A stretch of DNA of 64,000 nucleotides from MVRV01 sp964469905 (GTDB lineage: Bacteria; Desulfobacterota; Syntrophia; Syntrophales; Smithellaceae): positions 124,001-188,000 of the forward strand of contig CAYXZW010000001.1 of assembly GCA_964469905.1 (NCBI GenBank), read 5' to 3'. The stretch's first letter is position 1. Every line of letters starts with the position of its first letter. Under the pieces are notes generated by a model that worked only from the letters and a program-made list of their open reading frames with translations, searched no databases and had not been told where the DNA came from. A program made the translations under genes and the position numbers. Of this stretch, positions 17,171 to 27,021 are shown piece by piece.

Positions 17171-18291
17171 AAATATTCAAGAAACGATGAATGATCTAAA
17201 AAGGCGCATTTCATTTATAGGGGAATGTCTTTGACGTTCCGGAAATGGAATTAAAAATCAAAGATATGGAGATGTTGTCGTTAAAAAGCGATTTCTGGGA
17301 TGATCAGGCCAAAGCCCGTGAAATGTTACAGAAGAAGACCAAACTGGCCGAAAAGGTAGATAATTGGAAAATATTCAGTAATAATATTAATGACATCGAG
17401 CATCTGCTCGCAATAGCACTTCAAGAAAAAGATGATCAGGTACTGATAGACTTAAGCGCTGAATTAGATCATTTAGATTCTCTTGTTCGTCAGGATGAGT
17501 TGAAAATGATGCTCTCTTCAGAGCAGGATCCAATGAATGCGATTATGGCCATTAACGCCGGAGCAGGGGGGACAGAAGCTCAAGACTGGGTGGAAATGCT
17601 GCTAAGAATGTATTTGAGATGGGCGGAAAAAAGAGGATTCACAACAAATATTATTGATACTCTGCCTGGAGATGAAGCGGGAATTAAAAGCGTATCCTTT
17701 ACTCTGGAAGGAGAGTACGCTTATGGTTATGCCAAAGCGGAAATCGGCATTCATCGTCTGGTACGTATTTCCCCATTTGATGCCAGTGCCCGCCGTCACA
17801 CTTCCTTTGCTTCTGTATTTGTCTATCCGGAAGTTGATGACGATATTGATATTGAAATTGATGAAAAAGAGTTACGTATAGATACATTCCGCGCCGGTGG
17901 CAAAGGCGGGCAACATGTAAACAAGACAGATTCTGCAGTTAGAATTACCCATTTGCCTACAGGCATTGTTGTTCAATGTCAAAACGAACGTTCGCAGCAT
18001 AAAAATAAATCAATGGCTATGAAATATTTAAAATCAAGGCTTTACGAAAAGGAACTGCAACAGAGAAATGATAAAATAAAAGAAGAAAATAAGCTGAAAA
18101 AGGATATTGCCTGGGGTAGCCAGATTAGATCATATGTTCTGCACCCCTATAAAATGGTCAAAGATCACAGGACAAATTTAGAAAATGGAAATGCCGGTAG
18201 GGTGCTAGACGGAGATATTGATGAATTTATTCAAGCTTATCTAATGAATTCGACAACTAATCAGGAAACTATGTCTGCCGGTCACGATTAA
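17160..18291 (+). CDS. prfB: peptide chain release factor 2, expressed through a +1 programmed frameshift
   Basis: RF2 terminates translation at UGA and UAA. The ATG at 17160 follows AGGAGG and opens a 24-codon frame ending in CTT TGA (17229-17234). Slipping +1 at CTT (skipping T17232) continues as DVPEMELK and gives a 376-residue protein. The domains are intact: the SPF stop-codon tripeptide (in VRISPFDAS) and the peptidyl-hydrolysis GGQ (in AGGKGGQHVNK). An ORF caller would start at 17245 and miss the real N-terminus. The coding path is 17160-17231 joined to 17233-18291. It overlaps the end of lnt. Confidence 0.95.
17219..17235 (+). promoter_or_regulatory. prfB: prfB autoregulatory +1 frameshift site
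   Basis: An internal Shine-Dalgarno-like AGGGG (17219-17223) precedes CTT-TGA-C (17229-17235). When RF2 is scarce the ribosome pauses at UGA and slips forward. The gap from the last G to CTT is five bases here, compared with three in the classical E. coli site. Confidence 0.9.
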
Positions 18292-18303
18292 ATGTATTTT
18301 TTT

Positions 18304-18332
18304 TTGGGAAAAACGTTAAAGTGTGCTATAAG
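18304..18332 (+). promoter_or_regulatory. candidate promoter for the MltD-type gene
   Basis: TTGGGA (18304-18309), a 17-base spacer and TATAAG (18327-18332), with an extended TGC just upstream of the -10. The predicted leader of about 80 bases contains a small hairpin, AGAGGG-TTTT-CCCTCT (18368-18383). Confidence 0.5.
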
Positions 18333-18421
18333 ACCGCTTTCGATCATATGTTAACCAATGCCACGGAAGAGGGTTTTCCCTCTGCATTTCTGGAACTCAA
18401 ATAAGTAAGGAGCCTTTGTTC

Positions 18422-20134
18422 ATGGTAAAAATAAAAAGTTCTATAGTTGTCACTAGTGTTGCCTTTTGTTTGTTTCTCCTCTTACCTTCCTTTGGCAACG
18501 CTCAAATTGCAATGGATAAAGTATTTGCCGAAAATAAAATCATCAATCCCGACCATCAGACAATAACCAGAAGCGAAGATAAAAAGACCCCTGTTGCCAA
18601 AGAAAAAACCGATAACCACCACGTGAAGAAGACACCATCTCCTCTGTCATTGAAAGAAGAGCAGGAGGAAGATGAACAGGACATGATGGAAAAAGCTCTG
18701 GATCTAATGGAAGTTGCTGACGATTACTGGGAAAAGGGAGATGTGGAAAACACAGTCAACATGTTGGATAAAGCATATGCTTTGATTCTTGATACTAACG
18801 GAGACCCTGCAGTTGCCCGCCAGAAAGATGATTTGCGTCTGCTAATATCAAAACGGATCTTGGCGGCATATTCGTCGAAGCAAACAGTAACAAATGGTAA
18901 AGCCAGTGAAATTCCTCTGATTATGAACCCTGATGTTGAGAAGGAAATTCGTTCTTTTCAAAACTATGAGCGCAATTTCTTTATTTCATCGTATCAGCGA
19001 TCGGGAATGTATCGTCCTATAATACTCAGAGAATTGAAAAAGGCAGGAATACCCGAAGAGCTCTCCTGGCTACCGCTGGTGGAAAGCGGCTTTAAAATAC
19101 TGGCCCTATCGCGGGCGCGTGCTCTCGGTCTTTGGCAATTCATCCCTTCTACAGGCTATAAATTCGGCCTCAGCCGTGATGAATGGATTGATGAGCGCAT
19201 GGATGTGGAAAAATCTACAGAAGCCGCAATTGCCTACTTGAAGGAATTGCATGGTATGTTCGGAGACTGGCTGACAGTACTGGCTGCCTACAACTGCGGT
19301 GAGGGAAGGGTGTTGCGAGTTATTTCGCGTCAGCGCATCAATTACTTTGACCGTTTTTGGGACCTGTATAGAAACTTGCCTAATGAAACGGCCCGTTACG
19401 TTCCCCGGTTTCTGGCTACGCTGCACATAATCAAAGATCCGAAGAAATACGGCATGGATTTGGGAAGCGATATTGAAAAGCCAATTGCTTACGAATTTGT
19501 TAAAGTTAATAAAATCATGAAACTTCAAGATATTGCGACTAAAATTGAAGCTCCTGAAGAAACATTGTATTTGCTTAATTCGGAGTTGCGCCACAAAATA
19601 ACACCGGACAAAGAATATGATTTAAAAGTTCCCGTCGATTACGTAGCCAAATTTAATCTGGTCGTCGGTGAGATACCGGAAACTGAAAAGCCGAGATTTC
19701 TTTCCAGTCGCACTGTATCCGCAAAGCACAGAGTAAAGAAAGGCGAAACCGTAGCATCCATTGCTAAAAGATATAATATTTCCGCTTCCACGCTTGCATC
19801 CTATAACAACATCAGCGCCAACAAAAAATTGGCTGTCGGACAAAAACTGAATGTGCCTGTGGTTCAGGTAACCCGCGTAGCGAAGAGCAAACCTGATTCA
19901 AAATCAAAGAAAAAAACGAGTACATTAGCCGAGACAAAGCAACATTATAAAGTTAAACAAGGAGACACTCTATTATTAATTTCCAAACGCTTTAATGTTC
20001 CTGTCGCTCAGCTCAAAAAAATTAATAATTTAAAGAGTAATTCCATCCGTGTTGGCCAGATATTAAGACTCTCCAAGGCTGATACAGGCGATGTTTCCGA
20101 AGAAAAAAGTAATGCAGACAAAAAAAGCAGTTAG
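18422..20134 (+). CDS. mltD: membrane-bound lytic murein transglycosylase D with two LysM domains
   Basis: A 570-residue exported peptidoglycan-cleaving enzyme. A signal peptide covers about 1-28 (ending FGNAQ). A charged linker with EEQEEDEQD follows. The SLT catalytic domain holds Glu221 in PLVESGF, then ALGLWQFIPSTG and AAYNCGEGRV. Two LysM repeats lie at about 438-482 and 509-553 (each starting HRVKKGET/HYKVKQGDT) and bind glycan strands. The ATG at 18422 lies nine bases after AAGGAG; a TTG at 18416 would be too close to it. The gene has its own candidate promoter and probably stands alone. Confidence 0.93.
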   Translation: MVKIKSSIVVTSVAFCLFLLLPSFGNAQIAMDKVFAENKIINPDHQTITRSEDKKTPVAKEKTDNHHVKKTPSPLSLKEEQEEDEQDMMEKALDLMEVADDYWEKGDVENTVNMLDKAYALILDTNGDPAVARQKDDLRLLISKRILAAYSSKQTVTNGKASEIPLIMNPDVEKEIRSFQNYERNFFISSYQRSGMYRPIILRELKKAGIPEELSWLPLVESGFKILALSRARALGLWQFIPSTGYKFGLSRDEWIDERMDVEKSTEAAIAYLKELHGMFGDWLTVLAAYNCGEGRVLRVISRQRINYFDRFWDLYRNLPNETARYVPRFLATLHIIKDPKKYGMDLGSDIEKPIAYEFVKVNKIMKLQDIATKIEAPEETLYLLNSELRHKITPDKEYDLKVPVDYVAKFNLVVGEIPETEKPRFLSSRTVSAKHRVKKGETVASIAKRYNISASTLASYNNISANKKLAVGQKLNVPVVQVTRVAKSKPDSKSKKKTSTLAETKQHYKVKQGDTLLLISKRFNVPVAQLKKINNLKSNSIRVGQILRLSKADTGDVSEEKSNADKKSS

Positions 20135-20261
20135 CGATTTAGCAGAGATATCTTCATTAATTTGAATATAGAAAGCAGCATAATGAGTCGTCCTGAAGAA
20201 AGGGCAGATCTTTCCGCCACAGCACAAAATCATTATGCAAGCTTGTTGCTTTAACTCTCGT

Positions 20262-20290
20262 TATAAAAGAAAAGGCCTGGAAAACCAGGC
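20262..20290 (-). terminator. intrinsic terminator of the phoH-pgpH-ybeY operon
   Basis: On the minus strand, GCCTGG and CCAGGC form a 6-bp stem with a TTTT loop (20275-20290), followed by CTTTTCTTTT. It lies about 30 bases beyond the ybeY stop. Confidence 0.8.
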
Positions 20291-20321
20291 AGGGGTTGTC
20301 AATAATAAGCATTCCGTTTTA

Positions 20322-20759
20322 TTAATTCAGAAATACGAATAATTCCTTTTCTTTTTTGCGCATTTTCCTTGCTTCATCTGGAGTCGTGTTTTCATGGTCG
20401 TAACCCAGCAGATGCAATAGTCCATGAATGATCAGAAAGTTTATTTCCTGATCAAAAGAAATATTGCCTTTCAATGCATTTGTCTTTGCCGTATCAACAG
20501 ATATAACTATATCACCTAGAATATCCGGATTAATGTCTCCGAAGTCTCCCTCCTGTAAACAGAAGGAAAGAACATCCGTCGGTTTATTTTTATTTCTATA
20601 CTGGTTGTTTAAATCTTGAATTATTTTGTCATTAACAAAGGAAAGACTGATTTCTTTATCTGCACAATCGAGGTATCTTAAAAGCTTTGCCACTTTGCTG
20701 CGAATTATTCGCCTATCGATTTTAATTTTGTTCTGATTATTATCTATCTGTATTTTCAT
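20322..20759 (-). CDS. ybeY: endoribonuclease YbeY
   Basis: A 145-residue metal-dependent endoribonuclease needed for 16S rRNA 3' maturation and ribosome quality control. The zinc-binding signature HGLLHLLGYDH provides His112, His116 and His122, and TDVLSF lies at 61-66 as in the family. The length is normal. It is the last gene of a minus-strand operon with a PhoH-type ATPase and a 7TM-HD protein, a linkage conserved across many bacteria, and ends before a good terminator. Confidence 0.96.
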   Translation of the reverse strand: MKIQIDNNQNKIKIDRRIIRSKVAKLLRYLDCADKEISLSFVNDKIIQDLNNQYRNKNKPTDVLSFCLQEGDFGDINPDILGDIVISVDTAKTNALKGNISFDQEINFLIIHGLLHLLGYDHENTTPDEARKMRKKEKELFVFLN

Positions 20760-20815
20760 TATTTTCTTTTTTCCCGTCAGGGGACGTTACGAAATAACCA
20801 CCCATACCTTTCTAA

Positions 20816-23191
20816 TCATTTCTCGTTACGATCCCTTATGCCGTTTACGATTTCCATGTTGCCGTTATTGTTGGACAACGGCTTAGAATCTTTCTGCATT
20901 TGATCGGGGTAATCAATCCGCTGATGAAATATTCCATTGAGTATTCTGGTAAAAGTTTCCGCAATAGTATTTAAGTTCTGAAGTGTCAACTCACAATCAT
21001 CAAGTTGTCCGTCGGTATAAATTCGTTCAATTCTTTCTCGCACCAAAGAACGAATTCTGGAAGGAGTAGGATTAGAAAGAGTGCGCGACGAAGCCTCGAC
21101 TACATCTCCGAGCATAACAAGTCCTGCTTCTTTTGTCTGCGGTTTCGGGCCGGGATAACGAAAATCGCTTTCAGACAAGGAACGGATTGATTCGTCTTTA
21201 TCCTTTTTTGCCTTATCATAAAAGTAACTGACAATACTGGTACCATGACTTTCACGGATGATGTTGATAATATTTCTTCCTAATTTTGCCTCCTCCGCCA
21301 GTTCGCAGCCATCTTTGACATGAGAAATAATTATACGACTGCTCATTTTAGGGGATAGTTTGTCATGCTTATTTTCATTTTTCGGTTGATTTTCAATGAA
21401 ATAGTGGGGCTTTTTGAGCTTCCCGATATCATGATAATAGGCGCTGACTTTAGCCAGAATGGAATTCGCGCCAATAGCTTCACTTGCTGCTTCCACAAGA
21501 GAAGCAACAATAATACTGTGGTGATAAGTTCCCGGTGCTTCGATAATCATTTTCTGGAAAATCGGTTGATTAAGATTAGCCAGTTCTAATAGTTTAATGT
21601 CCGTCATAAAACCAAAAATGCTTTCGAATATAGGTGTAATTCCGGCAACGAAAATACCTGTTAAGATACCTCCGGCAAATCCAGCTCCAAGGCGCCAGAA
21701 TAAATCAGTAAGAGGATTCCCCGATAATAGATTTAAACAAATAATTGCCGCCATATTAACTATACCCAGAAATACTCCCACTTTCAGGAAGGCAGATCGA
21801 TGGCGGCTGTTGACAATTCGATAAGAAGCGGCAACTGAGCCTAAAAAAGAATATAAAGGATAGATAATTTTTCCATCATAGAGAAAACCAATTAAAAAGG
21901 ATGAAAGCACGCCGATTATGAGAGCAACATTCCGGTTGATCAGGATGGCCATTATCATCGCTCCCATAGCAAATGGAATGGCAAAATAACAGGCTTCTAC
22001 GGAGATAAAAGGAAAAGCCCTGTTTACGGCACTGGATATGAAAATTCCCATTTTAACGAAGATCATCTGCAAAATTATAATTAAACCGAATACAATCAGA
22101 TCAACATTGGAGGCATGGGATGATTTAAGCCAGTTTCTTGTGCGCCAGAAATAAAGCACCAGACAGAGAAATAATGATATAAAGAATATACCGATAATCA
22201 TGGCAATGCCGGAAAATCTATTATCGCCGGTAGCTTTATAGAAGGCATTTAACTTGGATAGCTCCAGTTGATTTATTTTTTCTCCCTCGCGAACAATCAT
22301 TTCGTCTCTTTGAACTTGAAAAAAAACAGGCTTGACATCTTCTATTGCGAGAGCTTTTTTCTTTTCAGTCGCTTCTTTGTTGAATGTAAGATTGGGTTCG
22401 GATATTTTCTTGCAGATAGAGAATATAACTCGCCTCAGACTGTCCTCTTCTTTGGCAAAGTAGATATTTACTTTTTTCCTCAGTGCAGGATCGATATCTT
22501 TCGTATTAATTACCTGGCTAATGTCTCTGAGCTCTCCTTCAGTGCGCGTTTCGAGATTAATCAGAGTAATGCCTTTATCGATCTCTTCTTTGCTGAAAGC
22601 AGCATTCGTAATATATCTGTTTTCGTAAAAGGAATTAATTAAACGGCTGATTTTCTGATGTAATTCTTTAGAATCCTTGTAGTCGATTAAAGTATTAAAT
22701 TCTGCAGGACTCAATGAAAAACCGAACTTAGCTTCTAAGAGTATTTTTGCCCTCTGTCCTTCATTAACATTGATTAAGAGGTGTTCCGCCGGTTTCTCCT
22801 GAGAAAGGTTGCGGCGTAATTCAGATAGGGAATTAAAACCATTAAGCAATTTTGTTTTAATGTTAGTGACCGCGTTAATATCATAATCATAGACGGATTT
22901 GATATTCTTTCCGGCATCAATCTGCTTTTGTTTTGTTGATTCTCCGTCTTCAACCAGAAATTCACGATCCGCTTTGATATCCCTGGAACTGATCATTCCT
23001 ATTTTATATTTCGGCGTTAGTAAGTGAATTTCCGGAGCCAGAATAATTGATAGAATAAGGCAAAGGCCAATAGCAATAAACCAGCGCTGATAAACTGGAT
23101 TATTAAGAATGCCAATGGAAAGAAGATGCTTCTCTATAAATATTTTTAATATATTAGAAGCTTTTTTAGCTATAGAATCAATATAATCCAT
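20816..23191 (-). CDS. 7TM-HD membrane phosphohydrolase (PgpH/YqfF family)
   Basis: A 791-residue integral membrane protein. One helix lies near residues 33-53, followed by a large extracytoplasmic 7TMR-HDED sensor region (about 60-325). A cluster of about seven helices spans roughly 325-520, and a cytoplasmic HD domain starts at TYHHSIIVAS with the metal-binding HD in YYHDIGK. Characterised members hydrolyse cyclic di-AMP; whether that holds here depends on whether the organism makes it. It begins two bases after the PhoH gene stop. Confidence 0.92.
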   Translation of the reverse strand: MDYIDSIAKKASNILKIFIEKHLLSIGILNNPVYQRWFIAIGLCLILSIILAPEIHLLTPKYKIGMISSRDIKADREFLVEDGESTKQKQIDAGKNIKSVYDYDINAVTNIKTKLLNGFNSLSELRRNLSQEKPAEHLLINVNEGQRAKILLEAKFGFSLSPAEFNTLIDYKDSKELHQKISRLINSFYENRYITNAAFSKEEIDKGITLINLETRTEGELRDISQVINTKDIDPALRKKVNIYFAKEEDSLRRVIFSICKKISEPNLTFNKEATEKKKALAIEDVKPVFFQVQRDEMIVREGEKINQLELSKLNAFYKATGDNRFSGIAMIIGIFFISLFLCLVLYFWRTRNWLKSSHASNVDLIVFGLIIILQMIFVKMGIFISSAVNRAFPFISVEACYFAIPFAMGAMIMAILINRNVALIIGVLSSFLIGFLYDGKIIYPLYSFLGSVAASYRIVNSRHRSAFLKVGVFLGIVNMAAIICLNLLSGNPLTDLFWRLGAGFAGGILTGIFVAGITPIFESIFGFMTDIKLLELANLNQPIFQKMIIEAPGTYHHSIIVASLVEAASEAIGANSILAKVSAYYHDIGKLKKPHYFIENQPKNENKHDKLSPKMSSRIIISHVKDGCELAEEAKLGRNIINIIRESHGTSIVSYFYDKAKKDKDESIRSLSESDFRYPGPKPQTKEAGLVMLGDVVEASSRTLSNPTPSRIRSLVRERIERIYTDGQLDDCELTLQNLNTIAETFTRILNGIFHQRIDYPDQMQKDSKPLSNNNGNMEIVNGIRDRNEK

Positions 23192-23193
23192 AT

Positions 23194-24231
23194 TTATCCA
23201 TTGTGGTTATTTCTTTTAGCCTTATCCAGAGGGGCGTATGCTTTAATAATATCCTGCACCAACGGATGACGGACAACATCAATATCAGAAAAATGAACAA
23301 AGCGAATGCGGTCTATTTTTCTTAAGATATTCTCAGCTTCGATTAAACCGGATTTTTTCTCCTGAGGTAAGTCAACCTGAGTAACATCTCCAGTAACAAT
23401 AGCCTTGGATCCATACCCCAATCGTGTTAGAAACATTTTCATCTGTTCTGATGTAGTGTTTTGTGCTTCATCCAGGATGACAAAAGAATCGTTAAGTGTT
23501 CGCCCCCGCATGAACGCCAAAGGAGCTACCTCGATCAAGCCCTTGCTTATTAAAGCAGTTGCCCGCTCCATATCAACCATATCATAAAGAGCATCATAGA
23601 GCGGACGCAAATAAGGATTAACTTTTTCGGCTAAATCACCGGGTAAAAACCCCAGCTTTTCACCTGCTTCCACAGCGGGACGTGCCAGGATAATCCTTTG
23701 AACTTTCTTTTCCAGCAGAAAGGATACTGCCATTGCCATCGCCAGATATGTTTTTCCCGTTCCGGCCGGACCAATGGCAAATACCATGTCATAATTTCTC
23801 ATGTATTCGATATAAAGCCTCTGGGCAATGCTCTTGGGTGTTATTATCCTTTTCTTAGAAGATATGAATACAGTATCGAGGAATATTCGGGACAACTCAA
23901 ATGTTATATCTTCGGAAAGAATGCGGTGAGCATAGTCAATATCGGATAGATGAATGTGCCAGCCTTTTTCCATTATGGAATAAAGCTGTTGTAACAATGT
24001 AATAATTTTTTTAGCGTTTTTTTCCGGCCCGGAAACAGAGATATGATTTCCCCAGGCTTTTACCGAAACTGGTTCCAACTTCTGGATAAGTTTTAAATGC
24101 TTATCGCTTTCGCCACAGAGATTTTTCAGCAAATCGTGGTTCGAAAAGGAAAGCTTCTCTGTGAATAATGTTTTAGTTGTATGCTTCAAAAGGTTATCTG
24201 CCTCTAACTTTAAAATATGGTTTACGTGCAT
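23194..24231 (-). CDS. ybeZ: PhoH-family ATPase (YbeZ)
   Basis: A 345-residue P-loop protein. Walker A GPAGTGKT is at 154-161 and Walker B is in FVILDEAQNT; the sequence then shows the PhoH signature TGDVTQVDLP. The N-terminal region carries a KH-like segment (SVKAWGNHISVSGP). PhoH/YbeZ proteins are thought to act as RNA helicases or ATPases partnering YbeY in rRNA processing, which fits its operon with the 7TM-HD gene and ybeY. It is the first gene of the operon, with a promoter just upstream. Confidence 0.94.
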   Translation of the reverse strand: MHVNHILKLEADNLLKHTTKTLFTEKLSFSNHDLLKNLCGESDKHLKLIQKLEPVSVKAWGNHISVSGPEKNAKKIITLLQQLYSIMEKGWHIHLSDIDYAHRILSEDITFELSRIFLDTVFISSKKRIITPKSIAQRLYIEYMRNYDMVFAIGPAGTGKTYLAMAMAVSFLLEKKVQRIILARPAVEAGEKLGFLPGDLAEKVNPYLRPLYDALYDMVDMERATALISKGLIEVAPLAFMRGRTLNDSFVILDEAQNTTSEQMKMFLTRLGYGSKAIVTGDVTQVDLPQEKKSGLIEAENILRKIDRIRFVHFSDIDVVRHPLVQDIIKAYAPLDKAKRNNHNG

Positions 24232-24293
24232 ACTACCGGCGGCAAAACAGCCTGATCATTTCAATGCGGTGTTACCATAAATTTAAGCGAAAG

Positions 24294-24322
24294 CTTCTAT
24301 CACTGTAACTAGCTCATTGCAA
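24294..24322 (-). promoter_or_regulatory. promoter for the ybeZ-pgpH-ybeY operon
   Basis: On the minus strand TTGCAA (24322-24317), a 17-base spacer and TAGAAG (24299-24294), with an extended TGA before the -10. Transcription would begin near 24287, about 55 bases before the ATG. Confidence 0.5.
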
Positions 24323-24327
24323 TACAA

Positions 24328-25569
24328 TTAATCCTGTAAAAATATGTGTGCAAACACTTTAGCGTCACCCAAAATATTGTCAATCGGACAGCTTTCATCA
24401 GGTTGATGGGCGTTCAGGCTGCTTTTAGACCATACTGCCGCCGGATATCCTTTTCTGCGGAAATAAGAAGCCAACGTTCCGGCACCGACACCTCCGGTGA
24501 ATGCTTTGCAGTCATAGACAGCGCTGATCGCTTCTTCCAGAGCCAATACAACCGCTGAATCGGGAGCAGTAGGAGGCGGAGCTTGTAAATACATAACCGG
24601 AGAAACCTCTATTTGCACTTTGAATTTCTTTTCAATTTTTCCTGTAATATTTTTTATTGCCGCAATAACGTCTTCCAGCATGTAATCAGGAAGTACACGG
24701 CAATCAAGATAAAATACATCTTCACCTGGTATTGTATTGATGTTGCCGACATTCGGTTCTTTCTTGGTTGCCTCGAAAGTGCTGGTCTCAGGATCATAGA
24801 GGGGATCAGCCTTAGGAAATATTTTTTTGAGCGAGGAGAGTTTTGTAACCAGGTGTGATGCGGCAACAAAAGCATTGTTGCCCAGTTGGGGTTTGCTGGC
24901 ATGGCATTGCTTGCCTTTAGTTTTAAAGGACAGCCACAACATGCTTTTTTCGGCAATCTCTATTAGTGATCCTTGAGAATTTCCCGAATCCGGAATAATA
25001 ATTAAATCTTCCCGTCCAAAGAGTTTATCGTTGGCTGCCATCATGGAGTAAAGCCCCTTATGGCCTGATGTTTCTTCATCAGCAACAAAACCCAAACCAA
25101 TGGAGTTAGGAGTCGTCAGTCCTTCATCCAGAATTGCCTTGGCTGCAAAAATTGATGCCACCATATCCTGCTGATTATCCTCCACACCACGACCGAAAAG
25201 ATGGCCGTTTTTCACATAAGCGGTATATGGATCATGGCTCCAGAGTTTGATTTCGCCGGGTGGAACGATATCGAGATGAGTTATGATCCAGACAAATTTA
25301 GATTTGTTCCTGCCTTCAACGGTAGCTAGAAAATTAGGCCTGGTTTTCGATGTAACCCTCTCATCAAAAGCATCATAGTGCTGGAAGTTCTTAAATCCCA
25401 GATCGATGAGTCTTTTCTTTAAATAATCAGCTTTGGGTAATTCGCCATCTCCACCATTCTCCGGTCCAACTGCCGGAATTGCGGTAAGTCCGATCTGTAA
25501 ATCAATAATGGCGTCTCTGTAGGAATCAATTCTATCTGATATTTTCTTGAATAAATGCTTGTCAATCAT
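24328..25569 (-). CDS. M20-family metallopeptidase/deacylase
   Basis: A 413-residue M20 hydrolase (ArgE/DapE/carboxypeptidase G2 fold). The dizinc ligands fall in THLDIVPPG, GRGVEDNQQD and ADEETSGHKG, where the Glu pair supplies the general base. The dimerisation insert lies in the middle third, and a His near the C-terminus (NAHQPDE) completes the site. No signal peptide is seen, so it should be cytoplasmic. Substrates of the family include N-acyl amino acids and dipeptides; nothing here picks one. It is the last of a tightly spaced six-gene run and starts nine bases after an M16 gene, with GGAAG before the ATG. Confidence 0.88.
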   Translation of the reverse strand: MIDKHLFKKISDRIDSYRDAIIDLQIGLTAIPAVGPENGGDGELPKADYLKKRLIDLGFKNFQHYDAFDERVTSKTRPNFLATVEGRNKSKFVWIITHLDIVPPGEIKLWSHDPYTAYVKNGHLFGRGVEDNQQDMVASIFAAKAILDEGLTTPNSIGLGFVADEETSGHKGLYSMMAANDKLFGREDLIIIPDSGNSQGSLIEIAEKSMLWLSFKTKGKQCHASKPQLGNNAFVAASHLVTKLSSLKKIFPKADPLYDPETSTFEATKKEPNVGNINTIPGEDVFYLDCRVLPDYMLEDVIAAIKNITGKIEKKFKVQIEVSPVMYLQAPPPTAPDSAVVLALEEAISAVYDCKAFTGGVGAGTLASYFRRKGYPAAVWSKSSLNAHQPDESCPIDNILGDAKVFAHIFLQD

Positions 25570-25578
25570 ATTTCTTCC

Positions 25579-27015
25579 TTAATCTTCCGGACTTATTAAA
25601 ACCGGTTGCCCGATAGTGTTTGGTGGCTTTCCGGCTTTTTTGATATTACCTAAAATAAAGGTATTGTTATTTTTTTGATCAAGATATTTAACGGCAACCC
25701 GATACAAATCGTTAACATTGATATTGTCAATTTTTTGTCGATATGTCGTAAGATAATCTGCAGGTAAACCGTCATATTCAATTTTCATTTGCTGCCAGGC
25801 AATTTGTTGGGGTGAAGTGAAAGAAAAAATAAAGCCATTATTAATGGATTTTTTAGCCCATTCTATTTCTCCATCTGTCATAGAGTTAGACTGAATATTT
25901 TTCAAAACCGAATCGATCAAAGTAAGTGTCTTGAAGGTGGATTCTGTTTTTGTAAAAGCATAGGCGGCAAAAACACCGTGATCGGATCGAGCGCGGTAAA
26001 AACTACCGGCACTATAGGCCAGACCTTCATTATTACGAACTGCGCTGAATATTTTAGAAGGAAAACCGCCGCTGCCAATAATAAAATCAAGAACGGTGAA
26101 AGCATAAAAATCCGGATTATTTTTGCCTGGCGCTAATTGGCCACTGATGATGGTTGATTGAGTGATATCTTTGTCAATATAAAAAAGCCCAGCAGTAGAA
26201 TTCTGTGTCGGCAGAGGTGGGCGGTTGACAGAATTTTCTCGGTAGCGCCAATTACCAAAATATCGTTGAATTTTGCTTACAACTTCTGCGCTACTTATAT
26301 CGCCGGTTACGGCAAACATGATATTCTGCGGTTGAAAAAAGGTTTCGTGAAATTTGATCAGATCGGCCCTCTGAATATTATTCAGAGATTTTGCCGAGGC
26401 AAATCGGCCACGGGGATTATTGCGATAAATGAGTCGGTTGAATTCTCGAACAGCCAGCTTCTGGGGATCGTCTTTTAATCGGAGTAATTCTTCGTTTTTT
26501 AATCCTTTGGCCAGATTAAATTTGTTTTGCTCAAAAGCTGGAGCAATCAATATTTGCGATAATAGTTCCAGTCCCTGATCTATATCATTTTTCAATAAAG
26601 AGAAATCGATCTGGGCGTAATCCAGAGCCATGGTGATGGAAGGAGATGCCGCAAGAGAATCAAACGCATTATCAATTTCTGTGCTACTTATTTTTTGAGT
26701 CCCTCCCGTCTTCATCACAGAGGCGGTTAAATCGGCAATACCTTCTTTACCGCTGGGATCAAACATTGTTCCCGTTTTAATCAGGGCATTGATTGTTACT
26801 AAAGGCAATTCATGATCTTCCAGAATATAAAGAATAATGCCGTTTTTAAGAACAATCCGACTGGCCTCAGGCAACTTAAATTGCAGCGGTGGATAGTGGA
26901 GTATGTCGGGAGCCGGCAAATTCGTAACTGCCAGTGCCGGCATTGCCAGAATGCCGATAAATATTATGGACATGATTACTCGTTGCATATTTAATCTAAG
27001 TATTATCAGCTTCAT
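25579..27015 (-). CDS. catalytically inactive M16-family peptidase subunit
   Basis: A 478-residue M16 (insulinase-fold) protein with an N-terminal signal sequence (hydrophobic IIFIGILAMPALA near 18-30). The zinc-binding HxxEH is absent: the equivalent segment reads GIADLTASVMKTGG. It should therefore be the non-catalytic partner of the adjacent active M16, as in two-subunit M16B enzymes. The C-terminal domain retains M16 features (NNEGLAYSAGSFY). The start is uncertain: ATG 27015 or in-frame ATGs at residues 10 and 15, none with a strong ribosome site. It lies six bases after the active M16 gene. The location is probably periplasmic. Confidence 0.9.
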   Translation of the reverse strand: MKLIILRLNMQRVIMSIIFIGILAMPALAVTNLPAPDILHYPPLQFKLPEASRIVLKNGIILYILEDHELPLVTINALIKTGTMFDPSGKEGIADLTASVMKTGGTQKISSTEIDNAFDSLAASPSITMALDYAQIDFSLLKNDIDQGLELLSQILIAPAFEQNKFNLAKGLKNEELLRLKDDPQKLAVREFNRLIYRNNPRGRFASAKSLNNIQRADLIKFHETFFQPQNIMFAVTGDISSAEVVSKIQRYFGNWRYRENSVNRPPLPTQNSTAGLFYIDKDITQSTIISGQLAPGKNNPDFYAFTVLDFIIGSGGFPSKIFSAVRNNEGLAYSAGSFYRARSDHGVFAAYAFTKTESTFKTLTLIDSVLKNIQSNSMTDGEIEWAKKSINNGFIFSFTSPQQIAWQQMKIEYDGLPADYLTTYRQKIDNINVNDLYRVAVKYLDQKNNNTFILGNIKKAGKPPNTIGQPVLISPED

Positions 27016-27021
27016 TGATGT

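Noticed and set aside
17245..18291. RF2 as a truncated gene starting at 17245
   Set aside because: The correct start is ATG 17160 with a +1 slip at CTT TGA; the gene is intact.
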